Assembly: GCA_963931925.1 (NCBI GenBank)
Contig: OZ007573.1
Location: forward strand, 37,666,796 to 37,730,795
From: Onchidella celtica
Taxonomy: Eukaryota; Mollusca; Gastropoda; Systellommatophora; Onchidiidae
DNA: 64,000 nucleotides
Direction of reading: 5' to 3'
Positions 42,813 through 54,958 of the stretch are shown piece by piece. Made by a program: the position numbers and the translations under genes. Each line of letters begins with the position of its first letter. Position 1 is the first letter of the stretch. Under the pieces are notes generated by a model. It ran no database searches, had not been told where the DNA came from, and worked only from the letters and a program-made list of their open reading frames with translations.

Positions 42813-45149
42813 ATGTGCTCTCCCCCCCCCCCCTCTAGTATAATAAAAGTAATAAACTACAGTCTTGCTTCAGAACTCATGCGCACCGCAACATTACGCA
42901 CCAAACTGAATGCTTGATACGTTTACTTTTTATGACATGCACGGTACTATATATTACGAAACAAACATTCAAATATACAGATGTTACATAGCAATAAACA
43001 TTGTTATTTTTTTAAAATACATGCTTGAAGTAAACAACTTTTAATTATAGCCATCATCTTCCTTATCTCAATTGCCACCTTCCTGCCAAATTTAAGCCTG
43101 AAGAGTGTATAGTTTGGTCAGTTAGTCTTGCCAAAGGTTGCAAGTTACTGAAATATATAGTAGATACATATTTATATCCATAACAATTTTTTAGATCTAG
43201 ATAGACCTATTTTTTTAGACAATATACAAGAACGAGAAATTAATAGTATATAAAAATAATACAGGTGACACTCTGCTACTTGCAGTCACAAGCTATTTTA
43301 TTAAAACCAAAAGGGGGTTGACCATTGATTATTTTACTTACTATATTGTTACTTGCTTCTTACTAGGTACCACAAGTTGTCCGCCTCGTGCAGTTGAAAC
43401 CGGTCGCCAGCGGCGTGAAAAAGTAAAAATCACCCATTTTCAGCTCGTTACTACTTGTGATGTTTCCACTTTCTCTCACTAACTTTCTTCTGACACCAGC
43501 CGTGATGGGCACGGCACAAACACACTAAATAATCGACTATCTCTCTTCTATAAGTTATAACAAACGATATCTGTATTGCTTATATATATACAATAATTAT
43601 TAATTCATTCAATAATAATAGGAACATAGGTCATACAATTTCATGTGAATTTCGATGGAATGAAGTTGATGCAAATCAGTACATGATAATTAAAAGGCTC
43701 CGTAATATTTAATTTCTAGCACATTTTATAAAACACACGGGTACATTCAGCTTAAGGAAACCTCTCCTTTAGGGGTGTACGGCGCTATCTGGGCACTGGT
43801 TCTTCCTCTCTACTCTGGCTTGACTGCGCAGTTAGATCAACAGGTATCGGCAGGTACCAATAGGTCGGGAAACCAAGAAGCCACGATGTCGTTAATCAAA
43901 GGACAAGAAGTTGAGAAGCCAAGAAGGTGTTGTTCTTCCTCCTCTGTAGAAAAACAATCGCAACTTCCTAATCTACTGCTGGAAGGCATGACTTCCATAC
44001 TTACTCCATGACGGATATTCATCATTAATACCTTTAACCGCTGACACTGTTATAAGTCAGGCTGCAGCTCCCATACTCCATAGACTCCCATATAGGCAAT
44101 AGAATAAACGATCAATACAGTTTTAATGATATTTACACGTTCCCCACGAAGAATAACGCTCTCTCTAACAGACCCCATCCTATAAGGTTTCGTAAACATA
44201 TATATAACGGCGTTTCCGTGACTCTCTCAGAGGCAGTAGTTATACCAAAGTAAACCCACTAGATTTAGGTTCTACAATTATGAACATTAAGTAAAATACA
44301 CATACATCGTACAATTAACTTACCACTCAGCAACAGCTCAAATGCCGACAAGATACCAACGATACCACGCTCTGACAAAGGATGTTTGCGGGTTCCCTGA
44401 CCTTCCCCACTCACAAGACTAGTACAAAGTTACAGTTGCAGTTGTGGTCTCCTCTTCGGCACGAAGCTGGTGAGTGCTCTCAGCGGTCTGAAGTTGGAAG
44501 GAGCGTTCGGGGATTTATACCCAGTCAGGTAGCGTCCCAAGACGCTCACCGAGTGTACATTAGTTATCCTAATAGCCACCCCCGTCGACTCCACGTCAAA
44601 TACTATTGAAGCATCTCTACCCCCCAAGCAATTCCCAGGTGATCTGATCGTCAAGTACGGCGGTCAGGTAAACACTACCCTTTTCGGGTGTCAACGCTTT
44701 CCGTTGCATCCCGTACTTTCCCCCTCTGGCCTACAATAACTCTGTCTCCCCGCCGTCAACTATCTTCCCACGCTATTTATACCTTGCCAATCTGTGACCC
44801 TGTTACACTACTCAAAAACAATATAATCGATACCAATAAAAATTACACGCTTGAAAAGTTCGTTTTTTCGAGATTTTACTGATGTTACAATGGCGTGTGT
44901 GCTTTATTTCTGAAAGTTTTAATTCATCCCGCAATGAGGTCTCTTTTTGACATATTTTGCACCAGGCGACTGCAAGCGAGATCATCCGCTTCTCAGTATG
45001 TTGTATTCAAAACGCTGTCGCTTGGCCAAGAATTAAGGTATCGACTCAATTTTTTTGATACTGTACAGGGGAGATCACTGCCGCCATTTTAATACCACTT
45101 TCTTCGATGCAAACGACGTGTTCGTCAGTTGAAAAGTTTGACAGCTTGA
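42813..45149. other. No gene recognised
   Basis: AT-rich to 43400, then somewhat richer in GC to 44800. Frames such as 43775-44011 and 44382-44609 carry no motif I know. Part of the left side probably belongs to the Helitron whose 3' end is at 42776. No tRNA, rRNA or terminal repeats seen. Confidence 0.45.
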
Positions 45150-45337
45150 TAGAGTGCCTTCCCCAAATTTGTGAAACCCAAAAGTGGCATGGTTAAAAAG
45201 CCCATTCTTTCTTCTTTTAAAAGAACATAATCCTAAAACTATAACTGTTTTCTTGGTGAGGTGATTTTGTTCTCAAACGAAGCAACCCACACGAGCAATT
45301 CACGACCACGGCTGCGTCGGCCCGGACGAAGTAGGGG

Positions 45338-48300
45338 ATGGCTCTTCCAGTGACAAGCGAGCTCCCCCCATTAGCACAATCTGAGACGGAAAATCAGCAT
45401 TCTTTGGAAACTGTTTTAAAATCTTCAGTGGGTGAGTATTTTATTATTGTTTTTAAGCACACTGTGTGGTAACTTTACACATTTGATGTAAATGAAAATG
45501 GTAATTGTAGCTTTTTAGATTGTAACCCGCAGGTGGGATTTAGTACTGGTGACCTGTCATAACAGACACTGGAGTACGACAAGAATGAATCAAGTGTACA
45601 AATATTTAATAAGAAGAGTGGGCTAGGCCTGTGTGAAATATAATATCCAGAGAGACTGGACCTGGATCAAGATTTAGATCTAGATACTCTGTAGCTGTGT
45701 AGGCCTAGACTTGTCAAGATAATATAATTAAATTATAGATCTATATATTAATATCATATATTATATTATATATATATTAGAATCTAGAGACCTTCATCAC
45801 ATGGATCTTGGACTCTCACTGTCTCTACTCAGCTCTTTTACTACTATTAAATATTATACCAACTTTTAGTGACAGCAGTAGGCCTTTAAACTTTAATGGC
45901 TCATTTTGCTGAAATTATTTCCCCTTAATCCGATAGGGGGCGCGCAATAACTGGAGGTAAACAAACAGCAGCCGATCCCGGAAGTGACCGCTTGATTTGC
46001 CCTATACTGATGCTCCATGAAGTGATGGCTGCGCATAATAAACTGTAGTTTTCTCTCCAAAATGCCAGATTATTGCAGTGTTCCCTTTTGCAAAAATCAC
46101 GGTGGTTATCGGCACTGCCGCGATCCGTTCTTATTCCTCTGTAGCTCAGCACCAAAATAAAATAACTTTAAAAAAATGCCACATACCAATAATACCATTG
46201 AAAATAACACCTCTTTCAAATGTTATTTTTCAATTCCATGAAATTACTGTTATAACTTTAATATTATGAGCCCAAAGTAGTCACTATCGGACATTTTAAC
46301 GGCCAAAATCGCTAATCTGCGGGAGCTGAGTAACACCCATATATCGTTTCAAGATGGATCTGATCACACAGACTCAAAATTACAATTTACTGATATATAT
46401 TTGGATTACATTGAATAACTAACCTTTATTTTGGTATATTTTTGCCTGGGCTACGGAAAGACATTTGTTGTATGTGTATGTCAGTTTTATGTTTGTATGG
46501 AGTTTTTAAATTTGCGAAATTACGCATTTTTTGCTCCTAAATTAAGCTTCAATATGGCTGTTGATTTTGAAAATAATCATTTCCTTTATCCTTCTGTGGA
46601 TAGGCCTTCGAATAACCAATACAATGATGTGTTTCTTACTCCTGCAAGTCAATCTGTTGATTTTTTATAATGACAGTGAAAACTGATAAATTTTGACATT
46701 TTTGTCTCCCTTGTCAAAAAGTGAAATTTAATGTGGAGGCATTTTTGATTCAAATAAAAGACCACTTATTAATCATTTAAACCCTTGAAAAAATTTAGGC
46801 TTGTTGTCTGTATTAAATAGAATGTGTTTACAGTTTGGTATGTTTGCAGTGATAACACACCGGTGGTGTTTCATGAAAATTCAGATGATCATAACTTTGC
46901 CAAAATTGAGATACAGAGACAAATTTGGTGTCAACATTCTTAGGAAAGTGAGTTCTTTCAATTGGAAAACTTAATTTAAGTGTCTATACAGCGACTTTCC
47001 AAAATCAGTTTTGAGTACCTACTTTTAATCTCAATCTCTGCCTGGTTTCAGATTTCCCACCTAATTTGTTTGTATAATATTATTGCTTCTGTCAGTAAAT
47101 ATGTTTCGTTAATATCATTATCACTTTAAGTAATTGGTTAACGTTTAAGTCGGATCAATCATACAAATCACAATATAAAACAAGTTTTCATATAGTAAAC
47201 ACTAAGAAAACACACCCACTGTTCACTGGAGTATAATTTATTTCACTGCCAATCAGGCAGTATAGAAAGGCGATAGGTTATCGGGGAATTGCAAGCATAA
47301 AAAAGAATTTTTTTTGAAAAAGTATTTCAGTTTCAGGTAGGGCTACAACTCCGACTTTACAATTAAGAAATCACTTTGCATGGGAATATGATCCATAAGC
47401 TCATTTAATGAGATAATGGCTGATACCTAAAATCACATGATAAACACATTTAAAAAAAAATAAAGCTATGCACTGTGTATACAGCAATTTGCATCATAAG
47501 GCAAGAAAAGACCATAGCTGCACCTAATGTTGATCAAATCATGCTCAAGAATCCAAACAGATTTAAATAAATCCTCCTTGCAACGTTCGCCATATTGATA
47601 ACATCGAGTCGGATAAAGTGAAAGTGCTTGAAAGTATACCTCCACTTATGGAGCGCCACCTATGGTATTACGGCCCTTTCTGTTTGAGCAAAATGAGCCA
47701 TTAGATCTACCACAATTTATTACATTTTTATAGGGCCTTTTTTCTTATAATCCTAGATGATGAAACGTATGCTGCCCTCAGAGGTAATTTCTTGGCCAAA
47801 GGCAAGGGAAGTCGACTGACCATTCCTCCTCTGGATGCACCTTCTTACCGCACGTTTGTGCAGCTATATTTCCTCAGACAAGACGGGGGAACAACTTGGG
47901 AAACAGTGAGTGCCACCTATCTACAATCAACTTTTAATTTTTTGTTGCTGTACTAAACTGTATATTGGCACACGTATTTTTATTCTTGTTTTGTTGTTTG
48001 ACCTTTTAATATTTTTTTAAAGCAGATGAGGTGAAAACGGTGTGTAAAAGATATTTAGTTCCTAGTCCATGCAGGTTAAGTGTTTCCCTAACCCTTTCAT
48101 TTCGTTTTTTTTTAAGAGCAGTTGATAAAAGCAGTCACCGATTCACTCAGGTATCAGTACAGTGATGCACAATAATGAAGGCATTGTGACGACATGCATG
48201 TATATCATATAACAGACCACTGAACAGGTTATCCCTACCCTGTCGGGCCTGATAATTTCCATTTCTTTTTTTGTCTCTGTGTTAGGTGACTACATGGTAC

Positions 48301-49289
48301 CAATAGCTCTTTCCTGAAACAACCATCACCCCAGGGCAACTAGAGCATAAGATCAAGATGATAATGACATCTCTGTGGCAGACACTGGGTGACAAAGAGG
48401 AGATGCAGGCTGCTCTCAACACGACAGTGGACATAAATTTTTATCAAATATCCAAATACCTGTCAAGCATTGGTTTAAGACGATCAATTTTGTTAAGTAA
48501 CAATGATAACTTCATTTTGCCTGAGAATTTTGTTTTGACCAATCATGTAGTATACTCTCTGGAATTATTTAGATGCCGTGAAAGTCAAACAAAAGCTTTT
48601 TTTTGCAGATGGATTAATGTTTTTCTTTCAGCAGGGCAGGCCCAAAACAAACCAAACAGCTCTCAAATACTGTTCAAGTTGAGCAAAGTCATCAAAACAG
48701 TTAGGGGACTGCAAAAAAACAAGTCAACAGACAAGCTGAATGATTTTCTCTCAAAAGCATTCTTGGAATCGGTCTCAACTGCACGCCCCAAACCATCAGC
48801 ATCTGCAGATTCTGGTGATGCTTTGAAGTTAAGAAAATTGGAAGCTGAAAGCAGAAGCTTGACCCAAACGCTGCACAATAAGAAGGACACCATTAAAGAA
48901 CTGGCTTTGCAAGTTGAAGCATTAAAAGAAGAAAGGCAGTGTCTTCAGAAGGAGAAAGAATTGCTACAGGGACACCAGCAGATGATAAAGTCAGTATTAG
49001 CTGAGAAAAAAGACCTACAAAAATCAAATAGAAGAATCAAGACAGAACTGGACAACCTTAAGAGATCTAAATTATACAAAAGGAATCACTTGCTACAAAA
49101 GCAAACTAAGCAACAGAAATAAATAAATGATAATTTGGCTAAGGAGGTGCGTCAGAAAAGTACTGAAGTGGATTATCTTCAAGGAAAGATTCAAGAAACT
49201 GAAGAAACACAGAAGAGGCTTGCAGAAGCAGATGCTGTGATAACCAGTTTGAGGAAAAAGGTCAAGACCGAGCAGACTTTGAAGACAAG
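45338..49289 (+). pseudogene. Element B N-terminal exons and coiled coil
   Basis: Exon 1 (45338-45431) MALPVTSELPPLAQSETEN; exon 2 (47757-47905) DDETYAALRGNFLAKG...APSYRTFVQLYFLRQDGG; exon 3 (48286-49289) VTTWYQ, LFPETTITPGQLEHK, then FYQISKYLSSIGLRR and, from about 48790, a strong coiled coil (LKLRKLEAESRSLTQTL, VEALKEERQCLQKE). Splice sites are consensus and phases fit. In-frame stops occur at TAG near 48304 and TAA near 49120. The layout (N-terminal domain, long coil, then catalytic core) matches element A, but the N-terminal domain does not look alike. Could in principle be a host gene; kinship with A and the hAT-like start argue otherwise. Confidence 0.68.
45896..47701. mobile_element. 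Inverted-repeat element of 1.8 kb with a THAP-like start
   Basis: ATGGCTCATTTTGCT at 45896-45910 is repeated inverted at 47687-47701. The likeness continues at ATAGGGGGCGCGC versus ATAGGTGGCGCTC, about 50 bp in all. TA flanks both ends. Inside, on +, 46062 opens MPDYCSVPFCKNHGG, the first C-x4-C of a THAP zinc finger, which soon runs into a stop. THAP fingers occur in P-element-type transposases, so this may be a P-like derivative, though TA is not the P target. The remaining 1.5 kb is AT-rich without coding. Confidence 0.65.
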
Positions 49290-52239
49290 GTAAAAACTGT
49301 CATGATATGTACATCAAAGGGTTTAAGTATATCGATACTAATAGATATGATGATTACTTTGTACGATTCCGATTATTGCACACTGCTGAGATAGCAGTCA
49401 GGCAGTTAATAAATGTTGAGCAACATGGCCGAACGAGTCTGTTGATTGTTGTGTTATCCTGCGTTCAAACAACCCTACCCACAGTCAAAATAGTGGTTCC
49501 AGAACATGGTGTCAGAAAATTTCAAACGGGTAATACAGTGTGAAAGCAACTCTAGACTCTAGCAAGTCAAGATAGATCTAGAAATCTAGACAATAAGAAT
49601 CTAGATAGATCTAGAAATACAACAGACCACGAGGATCTTGACTGAAAAAAAAAAGAGGAAAAAACAGTCAAGGCCTAGATCTAGTTACAGAGCCATGTCA
49701 GAAGTGTTTCTTCCTCCTCCACCTTTATCTTTTGAGGGAAATGCTGGGGAAAATTTCAGAAAATGGAAACAGAAATACAACCTATACATGATGGCTACTG
49801 AGAGAGACAGAAAGTCGAAAGAACAGCAGTCGGCAACTTTTCCTCACTTGATCGGTGACGCAGGTCTAGAGGTGTTCAACACGTTTCACCTGTCTGTAGA
49901 AGACAGCAAAAACCCAGATATAATTCTGCAGACATTTCAAGAGTACTGTGAGCCAAGACGAAACATACTCTACGAAAGATATATATTCTTCAATAGGTCA
50001 CAGCAACCAGGGGAGAAGGTGGATGCCTTTGTCACTGACCTTAAGAAGCTCAGCGTTAGCTGTGAGTTTGGAGAGCTATCCAACAGCCTTGTGAGAGATC
50101 GAGTGGTATGCGGAATACAATCTCAACAGCTGAAACAAAGAATGCTGAGAGATAATACTCTCACCTTGGAGAAAGCAATCAGTCTGGCCCATGCCGAGGA
50201 GCAGACGGTTGTTCAACTGCAAACCATGGACCAAGGCACCAAACCTATTGACGCAGTCAAAAAACATAGGCCATGGGGCGACAAACTAAAAACAACATCC
50301 AAGCCTCCAGTCGACAAACCAGACAAGAAATAAGCCCCAAACCACAGCAGAAAGACATGTCGCCAGTGTGGAACGAGTCATCCACCAAAATCCTGTCCGG
50401 CGTACGGAAAAAAATGTAACAAATGTGGAAATGTGAACCACTTCGCCAAATGTTGTTACAGTAGAAACACAAAGCCAAGACATGTTCATACCCTAGAAGA
50501 TGATGATCCTCAAGAAACATTCTGGCTTGGGACACTCAAAACAATGAAGTACTCCACAGACAAGAACCCAGATGCATGGTTTGAAAATGTAGAAATAAAT
50601 GGACACCAAGTATCTATGAAGGTTGATACTGGAGCGGAGGTCAATGTCATACCATTGAAAACATGGAATGAGATCAAAGGTGGTCCTCTAAAAAATACCA
50701 AAGTCAACCTGAAGGCCTTTGGAAACACAGATATTCCTATTGAAGGTGTTGCGGAAACAAAAATGACAGTTGGCTGCAACAGCATAAGTGACAAAGTCTA
50801 TGTCACCACCGGGGACAGCTATGCAGTTCTGGGCCTCAAGGCAACTATGTCACTGAAACTGATTTCACCACCAGACAAGTGTTGTGAAACAGTGAGCGTC
50901 CAGAAAAGTACCATCACCAAAGAAACACTCATAAGTGAAAACAGTGATGTATTCGAAGGATTGGGATCCTATGAAAAGACATATCACATCACTCTGCGAA
51001 ACGATGCAGTTCCCGTAATTCACCATCCAAGACGAGTACCACCTGCACTGCACCAGCAGTTGAAGGCAAAGCTTGACGACATGGTAGCGTCAGGAATCAT
51101 TTGTCCAGTAGAAGAACCTACTGACTGGGTAAATAGCCTTGTTATCGCCCAGAAAGGAGACGGCAGCCTAAGATTGTGCCTAGATCCCAAGGAGCTGAAT
51201 GAGTACATTCAAAGAGAACAGTTTGAAATACCGACATTTGAACAGATCTCAGTAAGTCTAGGAGGAAAGAAGTTTTTCAGTATCCTCGATCAAAAGGACT
51301 CGTACTGGCAGATAAAACTGGACCAAAAGAGCTCATACTTGACTACATTTAACACACCATTTGGGAGGTTCAGATTCCTACGTTGTCCATTCGGTATCAG
51401 CAGCGCATCAGAGATACTACAGCAGAGAACTCATGAAACGTTTGGGGACATCAATGGTGTTTTTTGTCTTTCAGACGCCAACCAACGTCAAAGAAGTTCA
51501 AAGGTTGCTTGGGATGACCAATTTTCTTGCACCATTTATCCCAAACATGTCTCACTTAACAAGTCCTCTCAGAAACCTGATAAAAAAAAATGCTCAATGG
51601 CAGTGGGGACACGAACAAGACAAAGCCTTGAAGATGATCAAAGAGACATTATGCCGAGATCCAGTTCTCAAGCTGTATGACGCGAAGAAGAAAACCACAA
51701 TCCAATGTGATGCCTCATCAGAAGGTCTGGGAGCAGGTCTTTTGCAAGACAACCAGCCCATCGCATTTGCATCGAGGTCACTCACGGAAACTGAAAAGAA
51801 CTATGCGCAGATAGAGAAGGAAATGCTTGCTATAGTTTTTGCTGCGGAGCGTTTCCACCAGTACATCTATGGACAGCAAGTAGAAGTCATCAGTGATCAC
51901 AAACCGTTGCAGGTGATTGTTAAAAAGCCACTACACAAGGCTTCTCCACGACTACAACTCATGATGCTGAAATTACTACGGTACAACCTTGAGGTCAAAT
52001 ACCAACCTGGTTCACAAATGTTTGTCGCAGACACACTGAGCAGAGCTTTCCCTGTTACGGCACATGAAAACAGCAAGGCAGAAGAAAGTGCAGAGCAGAC
52101 ACTAAGAGTATTAAGTGCAACCGCATCAGCGGCATCTGGTGACGTGATTGATAGAGTCAGACAAGAAACGAGTCAGGACGAAACTCTGTCCAAGATACTG
52201 CACGGCTGTTTAAATCGCTTGGAAAGCAGTATTCTAGTT

Positions 52240-54330
52240 GCCGACCGAAATCCCCCGCCGACCTCCCGTGATGCGGTCATAAATCACCTGTCAGCTGTGT
52301 GCACATCCGTGACGGCATGCCATCCCTGGTCAAGCCTGCGTAATATGATTCCACCAATTTTCGCATACTTTTGCAGCGCGATATCTTCCGATCTAATAAT
52401 GCTATGGCACCATGCGAGATCTCATTTTAAACGTCAGGATTCTACCGACAGGGCGATATAACTTTTGTTGCTTACTTTTCAAGATTGTTGATTTTATCGG
52501 CTGATATTTCCAATGTGTGTTTTTTAGAGTTTGGAATTTGATTTTCAACATTAGTTCTCTTTGATCTTCAATATTTTGCGCGGGCCGCCTCTGATTTCAA
52601 TATAAATCAATATTTCGAAAGTGTAAAGGCTAACCTATAACCTATGCAAGTTTGGTGTATGTATAGGTTCTGTGTGATTTGTTAACGATTTTTGAAAACG
52701 TGCGACTCAATCGAGGCGCTTCTGTGCCAGTTTTTGTTTGTTTGCCGCCGGTTATTAGCAGCTTGTATGAAAAATATTGCAAAATAGAGCACCATGAAGG
52801 ACATATCCATGTTGAGCGCCTCCACAAACGGTGTCGGGCATGTGGTGAGGGGGGGGGGGGGGGGGGACGACACTTAGCAAACAGCAAAAACGGCAAAAGT
52901 GGAAACCAAAGAAGTGCAAGGACTTTGAGAATGACATTTTGCTTGCTTTCGTTGTATCCATCACCGGCGACTTGAATCATATTCATTCCTCAACTATTTG
53001 TTACTCGTGTTGGGCCATGATAGGAAACATCAAACGCCATGCCTTCAAAGGTAGTATTGTTAATGCAAGGAAGTTGGCCCAAGGAAGTTAACATTTATGA
53101 ACTGAATTTCAGCCACACACGAAGGCCGCAGATTGTGTATTACGTCCACAGTATTTAAAGACTAGTTTGCGGAGTAGACATGTTTCAAATGACTCCACAC
53201 CACATCAAGACAGAGACCATACAATAATTTCCACAGCAGCATGTTCAGCCACGACATTAGAGGACATAATCCCTTCGCCGATGACACAAAATTCAACATG
53301 TGAGGACATAGCACCAACACAAACGATGGCATGTACAATACAAGACGCAATCCATCATGGCATAATGGAAGCCACATCAGCTACATTACATGACACATCC
53401 AACCTATCAGTGATCTGTAGTACAACTTGCGAGGACACAACGCTAACAGAAAACACACCGTCATTTAGCAGTGGCCTTAATGAGGCAGAGTTGAGCGGCT
53501 CCCATATTGCTACATCAACGCCACACAAACCTATAAAGGTTATGATAGACAGCAACACCTCACCGGCATTTAAACTCGACAGGTTATTTTCCCAGTCATT
53601 CGAACTGTCCCCAACACGGCCACTCAGACAAGAAGAACATAAACTTCTCACATATTTTGAGCCCTGAGCCCTAGGTCAGGGCCCATCTGCTCACAACTAG
53701 ACAGCCTTGACTGGTTAAGTGCAGGCGTGACATGACACTGACAGTTAGGCGAACGGAAAATGATCGTCGAACTCAAATAACTCGAGACTGGATATCTATA
53801 CATGAATGCAGTCATGTGAGTTTTGAAATTTAACCTATCTCTCATGTTGTGTGACGATTTCATCTCATTCGATGGGAGCAATCATATCTAAGTTCATATC
53901 TGAAATTATGAACAATGTACTAATTTGAGGAAATATTGTATAACTTTGTGCCTCTATATCTCTATTACGATGGTGAATACATTTCTATGGTTCACTGTAT
54001 ACACTTACAATATATCGCAAAATTATTATATGTTTACAAAAATATGACCAATGGGCTGATTTGGGACTGAGCCTGCTTTGATTACCGATAAAAACAGCGA
54101 GTCAGAAGCGCTACACGGGCTCCGGGAAACCCCCCCTCGAATCAAGGTTGCTGACCCAGTTAACGAGTCGCAGCGGGGTCAGGTCACCGGTAGCGGGGAG
54201 CCCGCTCGACTGGGCTCGGCAACTAGAATACCGCCTCTTAACAGCCGTGACTGAAGTATGTGCAGACAGACAGATGGTTACCTTCTCAGAAGAATGACAG
54301 TGCAGCGATGAAAAAATACAAAAGTCTGCA
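52240..54330. other. Unclassified insertion(s) within Ty3 fossil 2
   Basis: Sequence unrelated to pol: AT-rich, a G run of about 20 (52846-52866), an open frame at 53167-53667, then a GC-richer block (54060-54250) with GGGCTCCGGG and CCCGCTCGACTGGGCTCGG. No terminal repeats or target duplication could be paired. May be more than one insertion. Confidence 0.45.
53167..53667 (+). CDS. Unrecognised Thr/Ser-rich open frame (166 aa)
   Basis: Not recognised. Rich in Thr, Ser and Ala with three loose repeats around CEDIAP, CEDTTL and TLEDII. The C-terminal part is more ordered (PHKPIKVMIDSN, FKLDRLFSQSFELSPTRPL). No signal peptide or membrane span. It may be a decayed element protein; real expression is doubtful. 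Confidence 0.25.
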   Translation: MRSRHVSNDSTPHQDRDHTIISTAACSATTLEDIIPSPMTQNSTCEDIAPTQTMACTIQDAIHHGIMEATSATLHDTSNLSVICSTTCEDTTLTENTPSFSSGLNEAELSGSHIATSTPHKPIKVMIDSNTSPAFKLDRLFSQSFELSPTRPLRQEEHKLLTYFEP

Positions 54331-54958
54331 ACATGGAATACTCTCCTGCACAAATGTTGATGGGACGATCATTGAACGATCTTGTCCCATCAGGAAAAAA
54401 GACAGAAAATAGTCACAAGTACAAGAAGATCCGAAGACAACTCCAACATAATCAAGTCAAAGCCAAGATACAGTATGATCGAACTGCAAGACCAAGACAG
54501 GATTTCGAAGTTGGAACTCCAATCACTGTCAAGACTGGCCAAGGAAACTGGCAAAGAGCAATTATTACTGACAAGTGTGAAACACCTCGCTCTTACATTG
54601 TCACAGCTCTCATTCGCCAGTCATCCACAGGACAGAGACATTTGATGAAGTCATGAAGAACAACAGCAACAAGAAGCAACGAAGTGACCTAGTCAAATCA
54701 CCAGCGACTAGTACGTCACAGGTCGAGTTCTCACACTCACCGCCCTGTCAGGATGTGCCTATGTGCAATCCGACACTCACTGGCACGACAGCAGTGAGCC
54801 AGACATTGGCACCAAACACAACTAGAAGTGGCCGAGTGATTAGAAAGCCCAACAAATATACATGTTAAGAAAATGAATCAAGGGCTATGTAAGGTCACAA
54901 CACAGACACAAACACTAGGCATTCTTTTACACCAATTATAATGGTGCAACAAAAACAA

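Larger units (their letters stand above)
49298..54950 (+). mobile_element. Ty3-type LTR retroelement fossil 2
   Basis: Fossil of the Ty3 lineage on +. A 5' LTR-like block (about 49298-49506) ends in ACA, directly followed by TGGTGTCAG, a primer-site-like motif shared with fossil 1. Parts: gag (from about 49695) with CCHC-type knuckles, protease (KVDTGAEVNV), RT (RCPFGISSASEI), RNase H (QCDASSEGLG, SDHKPLQVI) and an integrase C-terminal part near 54333-54656 (YSPAQMLMGRSL). A region of about 2 kb (52240-54330) is unrelated insertion. No 3' LTR recognised. Broken at several places (at least four) and older than fossil 1. Lies between exons of element B. Confidence 0.85.

Noticed and set aside
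48286-49289. Host coiled-coil gene
   Set aside because: Splice sites are good, but in-frame stops, a hAT-like start at 45150 and kinship of the downstream core with element A favour a transposon. Not fully excluded.
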